The notes under the pieces: model-generated
Databases searched by the model: none
Told to the model about the DNA's origin: nothing
What the model saw: the letters and a program-made list of their open reading frames with translations, nothing else
Shown: piece after piece, positions 1 through 4,357 of the stretch
Position numbering within the stretch: the first letter of the stretch is position 1
Layout of the letters: the number at the start of each line of letters is the position of its first letter
Made by a program: the position numbers and the translations under genes
From: an uncultured Bacillaceae bacterium
Lineage (GTDB): Bacteria > Bacillota > Bacilli > Bacillales > Amphibacillaceae
Assembly: GCA_945639745.1 (NCBI GenBank)
Contig: CALZEK010000121.1
Span: 1 to 5,138 of the forward strand
Reading direction: 5' to 3'
Length of the DNA stretch: 5,138 nt

Positions 1-198
1 AATTAAAGCAAAAATAAAAAAGCCTATCATACTTATTATAAACCATTGGAATTGTTTGTATAAATAATATTTACTGTCCAAGCCATCAGCTACAGCAGAG
101 ACCATACTAGCACTATACACCATAACTACCCCAAACGCCGCCAATAAAATAGGTGTGATGATGAGTATAAAGTCATAATTTTTTAATTTCTTTTTCAA
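1..198 (-). CDS. ftsW: FtsW, septal peptidoglycan polymerase (N-terminal fragment, cut by window edge)
   Basis: This is the first 66 codons of a SEDS-family membrane protein. FtsW polymerises lipid II into glycan strands at the division septum together with a class B penicillin-binding protein. The fragment starts with a short Lys-rich cytoplasmic tail (residues 2-6). A first transmembrane helix follows (about 9-28), ending in the family signature MVYSAS (26-31). Next come a short outer loop (32-48) and the start of a second helix (52-66). The start is TTG at 198-196, chosen because GAGGTGG lies at 211-205, six bases upstream, and the homology begins right there. RodA and SpoVE share the YSAS motif. 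I prefer FtsW because ylaN lies directly upstream on the same strand, as in Bacillus. A terminator separates the two genes, so ftsW probably has its own promoter. The remaining roughly 330 residues lie outside the window. Confidence 0.85.
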   Translation of the reverse strand, partial: MKKKLKNYDFILIITPILLAAFGVVMVYSASMVSAVADGLDSKYYLYKQFQWFIISMIGFFIFALI

Positions 199-252
199 TA
201 CCTTCCACCTCAAACTAAGTGCTTTTATATTAAATTATAAATGACACAATTT

Positions 253-263
253 AGTATAACATA
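253..263 (-). promoter_or_regulatory. Candidate extended -10 promoter for ftsW
   Basis: Reading the minus strand from 263 down, the sequence is TATGTTATACT: a TRTG-type extension plus TATACT (258-253), five of six matches to the -10 consensus. No good -35 hexamer lies 16-18 bases upstream, which is usual for extended -10 promoters. It would give a leader of about 48 bases before the TTG start. It lies downstream of the ylaN terminator, where ftsW needs a promoter. A second TATAAT at 239-234 is an alternative. Confidence 0.45.
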
Positions 264-292
264 TATATTAATTATATATTCTTACTTTAAAC

Positions 293-320
293 AAAAAAAC
301 CTTGCTAATATTTAGCAAAG
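293..320 (-). terminator. Rho-independent terminator of ylaN
   Basis: In minus-strand RNA, a 9-bp stem (320-312 with 308-300, one G-U pair) closes an AUA loop and is followed by seven uridines (299-293). It begins 13 bases after the ylaN stop codon. It probably also ends transcripts coming from cls, because no terminator is seen between cls and ylaN. Confidence 0.85.
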
Positions 321-333
321 TTTTAGCTTTTCT

Positions 334-618
334 TTATAGAGATTTTTGCGCAGTTTCATGCAAAAGATTTAATTTTCGTTCTAAATTATCCAATAATTCT
401 TTACCTTCTGTTTCGTCAATTAAATCTAAACGAATAGCAAAATCTATTTCTCTTGATAAACCAAACATTTGTGTATCAAGTACTTCTTCATATAATGGAC
501 ATTGCGGCATCATAAAATTTTCTATTTGAACTTCTATTAAACGTAAAATCTTCTCAGCATCATTCTTAAGTAATCCATATGCTTCTTTACGTTGATTGAG
601 TTTCCTTTGAGACACCAT
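334..618 (-). CDS. ylaN: YlaN, UPF0358/DUF1507 family, iron-responsive Fur-interacting protein
   Basis: This is a 94-residue soluble protein, the normal length for YlaN. It is all-helical by appearance: a basic N-terminal helix (5-35), then the strongly conserved segment [17 protein letters not shown] (40-56), then a leucine-rich C-terminal helix (72-90). From family knowledge, YlaN forms a helical dimer, was once linked to cell shape, and more recently was reported in Bacillus subtilis and Staphylococcus aureus to bind Fe(II) and relieve Fur repression. Nothing in the sequence itself shows the iron site. The ATG at 618 is preceded by GGAGGGG at 629-623. A promoter (685-713) and a terminator (293-320) flank the gene, so it can be expressed alone, although read-through from cls 104 bases upstream is possible. 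No Fur box is visible nearby. Confidence 0.93.
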   Translation of the reverse strand: MVSQRKLNQRKEAYGLLKNDAEKILRLIEVQIENFMMPQCPLYEEVLDTQMFGLSREIDFAIRLDLIDETEGKELLDNLERKLNLLHETAQKSL

Positions 619-633
619 ACTACCCCTCCATTT

Positions 634-646
634 TGACTATAAGTCA
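634..646 (-). promoter_or_regulatory. Short inverted repeat in the ylaN leader
   Basis: TGACT and AGTCA arms of 5 bp flank a 3-base spacer, just upstream of the ylaN ribosome binding site (629-623). It could be a small hairpin or an operator half-site pair in the leader. It is short enough to be chance. Confidence 0.25.
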
Positions 647-684
647 GTATCTTTTGAATCTATTTACTATAGTTACTTCTTATA

Positions 685-713
685 ATTTTACAGTGATAAC
701 TTATAAATTGCAA
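685..713 (-). promoter_or_regulatory. Candidate sigma-A promoter of ylaN
   Basis: On the minus strand, TTGCAA (713-708, four of six matches to the -35 consensus) is separated by exactly 17 bases from TAAAAT (690-685, five of six matches to the -10). Transcription would start near 678, leaving a leader of about 60 bases. The promoter lies wholly between the cls stop codon and ylaN. Confidence 0.55.
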
Positions 714-722
714 CTTTATCTC

Positions 723-2240
723 TTATAAGAGTGGTGATAATAAACTAGATAAAGATTCTTTTAATTTACGCGTAAATGATTTTCTTTCCATGTCTTTCAT
801 TGTAAATAATGTACTATCTATTAAATCTTGCTCATAATCAGTTACTAGATGATTAACAGCTTTTGATTTATCATATAAAAAAACCATTAATTCATGATTT
901 AATCTAAAACTTCTAACATCAAAATTAGCTGTTCCTACAGCAGCTTTCTTCCTATCGACAATAATTATTTTGGCATGAATAAATGATGTATTATCATATG
1001 CATATATTTTCGCACCAGCTTCAATCATTGTTTCTATATATGCATTACTTCCATTGAATGAAATACCTCGATCACCCTTACCAGGAATAATAATTTTCAC
1101 ATCAATTCCATTCATTGCCACTCTTCTAATTACACCTAATGATTCCTCATCTGGAATAAAATAGGGTGATGTAATCCATACTGATTCTTTTGCATTTTCT
1201 ATTAAATTTAACATTGAATCTCTGATATAAAACTCCTTGTCATATGGTCCTCCGTAGACAACTTGAGCCCAATCCTCACCTTGTGGATCAGGATTAAAAT
1301 ACTTTTCCAACCCTAATGGCGTAATAAATTCATTTGCTGATCCGCATTCGTTTTTTACATAGACCCAATCTTTTAAAAATGCTTCTTGTAATTCTTTTAC
1401 AGCAAGACCTTCTATTTGTATATGTGTATCTCGCCAAAAATTAAATTGATTCGTATTCGACCGATATTCCTCGCCTACATTTAACCCTCCAGTGAATCCT
1501 AATTGGCCATCGATTACAATCATTTTTCTATGATTTCTTAAGTTTGCTGTTCGAACAACCCAAGGTGAATAAATAGGATCATATGCAGCCACTTCTGCAC
1601 CTGCTTCTTTGAGCGGCGCTAAAAATTCTGCACTTAAACCATATGAACCAAACCCATCATACATAAACCTTACTTCAACACCGTCTTTTGCTTTCTTGAT
1701 TAAGATGTCTCGAATTTGAGTAGAAATAAGATCTGTTTTAAAGATATAATATTGCATATGAATATGATTAGTCGCTTTGTTTAATTGTTTTTTTATTTCT
1801 TTAAAAGTTATGTCACCATTAGTTAAAATTTCCACTTTATTATTTTTCAATGGATTTATATCTGTTAAATTTGCTTGTTTAATTGCTAAATTTGGTGCTT
1901 CCGCTAAATTAATTAAAGGATTATATCGGGTTGACTTAATAATTTTTTGACTCTCTTCAATCTGTGCATCTGAAAACTTTCGTGTTTGTGGATTTCGACC
2001 AAATAAAAAGTAGAAAATAATACCTATTATAGGTAAAATAAAAGCAATTAAAATCCAAGCTACTTTCGAACTCGTCCCTCTCTCATCAATAAATAATAAT
2101 CTAAAAGAAATCACTACCGCTAAGAGCTGAAAACTAATACCAATTACGTAAAGTAAAGTAGTTGACCAATACATTAAAACAATTACTATAATTAAAATAA
2201 CTAAAATAAGTCCTGATATTTGAGTAATTCTATGCTTCAT
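723..2240 (-). CDS. cls: Cardiolipin synthase, phospholipase D superfamily
   Basis: This is a membrane enzyme that joins two phosphatidylglycerol molecules into cardiolipin plus glycerol. It has 505 residues, slightly longer than the usual 480-495. The N-terminus holds three hydrophobic segments (about 8-23, 25-50 and 58-80); the last two correspond to the PLDc_N region. Two phospholipase D HKD motifs follow: NHRKMIVID (H237, K239, D244) with a downstream GG, and IHAKIIIVD (H422, K424, D429) with downstream GTANFD. Both catalytic motifs are intact, so the enzyme should be active. The ATG at 2240 has GAGGA at 2251-2247. It is divergent from the YlaL-like gene and lies upstream of ylaN on the same strand with no clear terminator between. 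Which staphylococcal paralogue (Cls1 or Cls2) it matches cannot be told here. Confidence 0.94.
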   Translation of the reverse strand: MKHRITQISGLILVILIIVIVLMYWSTTLLYVIGISFQLLAVVISFRLLFIDERGTSSKVAWILIAFILPIIGIIFYFLFGRNPQTRKFSDAQIEESQKIIKSTRYNPLINLAEAPNLAIKQANLTDINPLKNNKVEILTNGDITFKEIKKQLNKATNHIHMQYYIFKTDLISTQIRDILIKKAKDGVEVRFMYDGFGSYGLSAEFLAPLKEAGAEVAAYDPIYSPWVVRTANLRNHRKMIVIDGQLGFTGGLNVGEEYRSNTNQFNFWRDTHIQIEGLAVKELQEAFLKDWVYVKNECGSANEFITPLGLEKYFNPDPQGEDWAQVVYGGPYDKEFYIRDSMLNLIENAKESVWITSPYFIPDEESLGVIRRVAMNGIDVKIIIPGKGDRGISFNGSNAYIETMIEAGAKIYAYDNTSFIHAKIIIVDRKKAAVGTANFDVRSFRLNHELMVFLYDKSKAVNHLVTDYEQDLIDSTLFTMKDMERKSFTRKLKESLSSLLSPLL

Positions 2241-2271
2241 AAATGTTCCTCTTTTCTAACTTAATTATTAC

Positions 2272-2300
2272 ATTATACTAACATGAATCCAATTTAACAT
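2272..2300 (-). promoter_or_regulatory. Candidate promoter of cls
   Basis: A perfect TATAAT lies at 2277-2272 on the minus strand. At a 17-base spacing the upstream hexamer is ATGTTA (2300-2295), a weak -35. Transcription would start near 2265, about 25 bases before the ATG. Confidence 0.45.
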
Positions 2301-2312
2301 CTATTTCGTGAA

Positions 2313-2344
2313 TATTCTAAGTTTATCTGTTATTCTTAGAATAA
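2313..2344. promoter_or_regulatory. Candidate operator: 7-1-7 palindrome with an upstream half-repeat
   Basis: TTATTCT-T-AGAATAA at 2330-2344 is a perfect inverted repeat of 7-bp arms around one base. A related half, TATTCTAAG, lies at 2313-2321, 18 bp upstream; it also pairs perfectly with CTTAGAATA at 2335-2343. The geometry resembles Fur/PerR-type boxes, and 10 of 14 arm positions match the PerR consensus TTATAATnATTATAA. It overlaps the proposed -10 of the YlaL-like gene, where a repressor would act. The regulator is inferred, not shown. Confidence 0.4.
2328..2336 (+). promoter_or_regulatory. Candidate extended -10 promoter of the YlaL-like gene
   Basis: TGTTATTCT carries the TGn extension before TATTCT (2331-2336). 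No convincing -35 is present. The start point would be near 2343, leaving a leader of about 29 bases before the ATG at 2372. The -10 lies inside the palindrome at 2330-2344. Confidence 0.35.
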
Positions 2345-2371
2345 GATTAACTAATAAGAGGTGGATTAGAT

Positions 2372-2857
2372 ATGATTATTCAATTAAGTGGAAAAGTAAA
2401 ATTTCCAATTACATTAGACGCTTCAGTTTGGATTTTTGATGATCGAAAAATTCTATTTGAAGATGCTTTTAGTAATAAAGCTAAAGAAGAGCCTGTTGAT
2501 GAATTAAGAAAAACAGCTGAACGTTTTGATATGGAAGTTTATCGACAAAAAAGCAAGCCGCCAGTAAATAAAAGTATTAATAAATTCGAAAGAGAACAAA
2601 TTTTAAAAAATACATATGTGATGCCGATTAATGACTTTATTAACAATGCTGAAGTTGATTCTAACGCAACAAATGTCACATTAACGACTCAAAATGGACT
2701 TGTTGACATCTCGCTTGATGAACTCCTAGCGTCTTATTTTCTTTTTTCTGTCGATGGAAAACCTGTTAAAGAAGAGGGACCTGTTCATTTATATTTTGGT
2801 GATGGATCCAATAAAGATAATCCAATAACCGGAATTAATAAGATTACTTTCAATTAA
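2372..2857 (+). CDS. Conserved protein of unknown function, YlaL-like
   Basis: This is a 161-residue soluble protein without a signal peptide or membrane segment. Visible blocks are an N-terminal strand-rich segment with DASVWIFDDRK (16-26), a charged middle (36-80) and a C-terminal block GPVHLYFGDGS (136-146) followed by NPITGINKI. I link it to Bacillus YlaL by its place beside ylaI, by its size and by recalled similarity of the N-terminus; this is not proven. From memory, some databases label this family a peptidyl-prolyl isomerase, but I see no cyclophilin, FKBP or parvulin motif. The ATG follows AAGAGGTGG (2356-2364) at a 7-base spacing. ylaI begins 87 bases downstream on the same strand with no terminator between, so the two may share a transcript ending at 3150-3185. 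Confidence 0.8.
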   Translation: MIIQLSGKVKFPITLDASVWIFDDRKILFEDAFSNKAKEEPVDELRKTAERFDMEVYRQKSKPPVNKSINKFEREQILKNTYVMPINDFINNAEVDSNATNVTLTTQNGLVDISLDELLASYFLFSVDGKPVKEEGPVHLYFGDGSNKDNPITGINKITFN

Positions 2858-2901
2858 TTTTATTAATACAACACCCATTTACAGTATAATAATGTAATTA
2901 A

Positions 2902-2912
2902 TATGTTACAAT
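2902..2912 (+). promoter_or_regulatory. Candidate extended -10 promoter of ylaI
   Basis: TATGTTACAAT combines a TATG extension with TACAAT (2907-2912, five of six -10 matches). No good -35 lies at standard spacing. TTTACA at 2878-2883 is too far upstream. The leader would be about 26 bases. ylaI could also be read from the promoter of the gene upstream. Confidence 0.4.
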
Positions 2913-2944
2913 ATGTGTAGACACTTTGTACTGAGGTGAATAAA

Positions 2945-3169
2945 TTGGATGTTAAATGCGTAATTTGTGATCAAGTTGAACAACTAAAAGATGATTCTAT
3001 TGAAGCGAAAAAACTCCGTAATCGTAGAATGCGAATGTATCTTTGCTCTACGTGTGATGAAAGAATTGCTAAAAAAACAAAAGAGCGTCATACAACAGGA
3101 GATTTTCATTTATATAAAAATAAATCATTAAACAAAAGTATCTTAAAGGAAAAACATCCTGATGATTAA
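2945..3169 (+). CDS. ylaI: YlaI family small zinc-knuckle protein (DUF2197)
   Basis: This is a 74-residue basic protein with two CxxC pairs, CVIC (C5, C8) and CSTC (C34, C37), very likely binding one zinc ion. A conserved AKKLRNR segment (21-27) lies between them, and the tail is Lys-rich. The fold suggests nucleic acid or protein binding, but the family's role is unknown to me. I chose the TTG at 2945 because GAGGTG (2933-2938) sits six bases upstream, and the family begins with a short lead before the first cysteine pair. An in-frame GTG at 2936 lies within that ribosome binding site and cannot be the real start. The last codons and the stop lie inside the terminator palindrome at 3150-3185. 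Confidence 0.85.
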   Translation: MDVKCVICDQVEQLKDDSIEAKKLRNRRMRMYLCSTCDERIAKKTKERHTTGDFHLYKNKSLNKSILKEKHPDD

Positions 3170-3185
3170 TCATCAGGATGTTTTT
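3150..3185. terminator. Bidirectional Rho-independent terminator between ylaI and the ylaH-domain gene
   Basis: This is a perfect palindrome with 18-base arms (3150-3167 and 3168-3185). The core stem CATCCTGATGA/TCATCAGGATG closes a TTAA loop and is flanked by A and T tracts on both sides, so it works on either strand. The ylaI stop codon (3167-3169) sits in the loop, and the TAA of the minus-strand gene (3187-3185) overlaps the flanking tract. Two converging genes therefore share one terminator. Confidence 0.93.
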
Positions 3186-3949
3186 TAATGAGTTTCTTTA
3201 GCTTCTTTTTTTCTTGTTAAGTGTAAACGATAACGATAAATCGCTAAAACAAGTGAAGTAATAATCAATGATTCTGTTATTGGTAAACCTAATAAATTAA
3301 ATATTGTTAAAATGAATACACCTACTGCCAACATAATATAGACAAATATCTCTTTTTTAAATGGTAACTCTCTTGCAAACCCTAATTTATAAGCAATAAC
3401 ACTAAATATTAGGTTTAATACATAATATTTCCAAAAGTTTGCTTGATTAACATGTTCAATTTTAATATTACTTAATTCTGTCGATGTAAAGGGTTCATTT
3501 TCTTCATATTTCTTCAATTCTTCTTCAGTTAAATCAACTTTGATTGGATAGATTTTACCCGCTTCTAAAGTACCCGATGTACTTTGATTTGATTCAATTT
3601 GCTTATCTTCAAACAATTGTTCTACTGTCATATCAAATTTTAAATTTTTAATTGGTTTATCTGTTCCATTTATAGCTAACAAAATTAATTGGTCGTTTAC
3701 TACATTTACAATCTCAACTTCTAACTCTTTCAAACTACTTTTTGTATATTCCTTTAAATATGCTTTAGACATGTTATATACATCTTCAACCTCTTCTTTA
3801 ATAACACCATCTTGCGAGACATCATTTTTTAATATTTGTAAGTTATTAGATTCATCTGCCAAAACAGAATCCTTTTCAATTATTGGATTAAAAATTAAAG
3901 TCAATATAATAAAACTAATTAAACCATAAACATATGTTTTTTTATTCAT
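3185..3949 (-). CDS. ylaH: Membrane protein: extracytoplasmic N-terminal domain joined to a C-terminal YlaH-like domain
   Basis: This 254-residue membrane protein starts with a hydrophobic segment (6-24) that is a signal peptide or anchor. An acidic, probably outward-facing region follows (about 30-170), with strand-like stretches at 77-93 and 103-109. Three transmembrane segments come next (about 173-190, 200-220, 224-238) and a basic cytoplasmic tail. The last 80 residues carry what I recognise as YlaH-like signatures: YKLGFARELPFKKE (187-200) and IYRYRLH (237-243). Bacillus YlaH is only about 100 residues, so roughly 170 residues are extra here. Function is unknown. The ATG at 3949 has GGAGAAG at 3960-3954. 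It stands between ylaI and ylaF, as expected for ylaH. The stop codon abuts the bidirectional terminator. The YlaH assignment is from motif recall and synteny. Confidence 0.8.
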   Translation of the reverse strand: MNKKTYVYGLISFIILTLIFNPIIEKDSVLADESNNLQILKNDVSQDGVIKEEVEDVYNMSKAYLKEYTKSSLKELEVEIVNVVNDQLILLAINGTDKPIKNLKFDMTVEQLFEDKQIESNQSTSGTLEAGKIYPIKVDLTEEELKKYEENEPFTSTELSNIKIEHVNQANFWKYYVLNLIFSVIAYKLGFARELPFKKEIFVYIMLAVGVFILTIFNLLGLPITESLIITSLVLAIYRYRLHLTRKKEAKETH

Positions 3950-4025
3950 AAATCTTCTCCTTATTTTTAACTCATATGGTAAACTATAGTTATTCTATGT
4001 AGGATTACACATAATACCAATATAC

Positions 4026-4036
4026 ATCTTAACATA
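4026..4036 (-). promoter_or_regulatory. Candidate extended -10 promoter of the ylaH-domain gene
   Basis: The minus strand reads TATGTTAAGAT from 4036 to 4026: a TATG extension plus TAAGAT, four of six -10 matches. The upstream -35 position (TATATT) is weak. The leader would be about 70 bases. Confidence 0.35.
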
Positions 4037-4054
4037 TTTCAATTGATTAATATA

Positions 4055-4066
4055 AGTATATATACT
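4055..4066. repeat. 12-bp perfect palindrome between divergent promoters
   Basis: AGTATATATACT is fully self-complementary and lies in the 193-bp divergent region between the ylaH-domain gene and ylaF, upstream of both proposed -10 elements. It could be an operator. The alternating TA content makes chance a real possibility. Confidence 0.3.
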
Positions 4067-4088
4067 AATCTGATTAAAGTTACGATTA

Positions 4089-4116
4089 TTGTAATAAATA
4101 CGAGTTATGTTATAAT
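4089..4116 (+). promoter_or_regulatory. Promoter of ylaF, consensus extended -10
   Basis: TTGTAA (4089-4094, four of six -35 matches) is followed after 16 bases by a perfect TATAAT (4111-4116), itself preceded by TATGT with the TGn extension. This is the best promoter in the window. Transcription would start near 4123, about 20 bases before the ylaF ATG. Confidence 0.7.
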
Positions 4117-4142
4117 TTCAATAGAACGAGAGGTGGATTTTA

Positions 4143-4313
4143 ATGGACCGTTTAGATATTCCAAAATTATTACTTGCGATAGTTGTTGTTTTAATGTTCT
4201 TTTTAGTAGGTGTTGGTTTTGCCCAAGGTAGTCCGTTACTAATAATTTTATTTACTTTACTAGGTTTTGGAACTATGGGATATGGAATTGCTTTAAAGAA
4301 AAAACAAAATTAA
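4143..4313 (+). CDS. ylaF: YlaF family small membrane protein (DUF5325)
   Basis: This is a 56-residue protein. It starts with a short polar lead (MDRLDIPK), then two hydrophobic helices (about 9-27 and 31-50) separated by a Gln-Gly-Ser turn, and ends in the basic tail KKKQN, so both ends are probably cytoplasmic. The family is conserved in Bacillales; its role is unknown to me. The ATG at 4143 has a strong AGAGGTGG (4129-4136) at six bases and a consensus promoter upstream, which makes it clearly a real gene despite its size. It converges on the monophosphatase gene and ends 10 bases before a shared terminator. In Bacillus, ylaF precedes typA/bipA, which is not seen here. Confidence 0.85.
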   Translation: MDRLDIPKLLLAIVVVLMFFLVGVGFAQGSPLLIILFTLLGFGTMGYGIALKKKQN

Positions 4314-4323
4314 CTCTATTCAT

Positions 4324-4357
4324 AAAAAAGAGTCTGTTTAAACAGACTCTTTTTTTG
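4324..4357. terminator. Bidirectional Rho-independent terminator between ylaF and the monophosphatase gene
   Basis: This is a perfect palindrome with 16-base arms (4324-4339 and 4340-4355), core AGAGTCTG/CAGACTCT, with A-tracts on the left and T-tracts on the right. It can terminate ylaF on the plus strand and the monophosphatase gene on the minus strand. The minus-strand stop codon (4340-4338) lies at its centre, so that gene's last five sense codons are part of the hairpin. Confidence 0.93.

Noticed and set aside
302..529. A 75-codon open frame on the plus strand
   Set aside because: It lies opposite ylaN, starts inside the ylaN terminator stem, has no ribosome binding site and yields a composition with no family resemblance. 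It is an antisense shadow.
661..720. Fur box upstream of ylaN
   Set aside because: GATAA-type fragments occur by chance, but no symmetric 7-1-7 Fur-like repeat is present.
700..729. CTTATAA/TTATAAG inverted repeat around the cls stop codon, possible cls terminator
   Set aside because: The arms are only seven A/T-rich base pairs with a 16-base loop, and no uridine run follows on the minus strand. It is unlikely to terminate transcription.
2858..2935. Possible terminator between the YlaL-like gene and ylaI
   Set aside because: No stem of useful length with a following T-run was found in this AT-rich spacer; only promoter-like sequence is visible.
4043..4231. A 62-codon open frame on the plus strand
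   Set aside because: No ribosome binding site precedes its start, it runs through the ylaF promoter and then overlaps ylaF in another frame, ending in improbable Cys-rich sequence.
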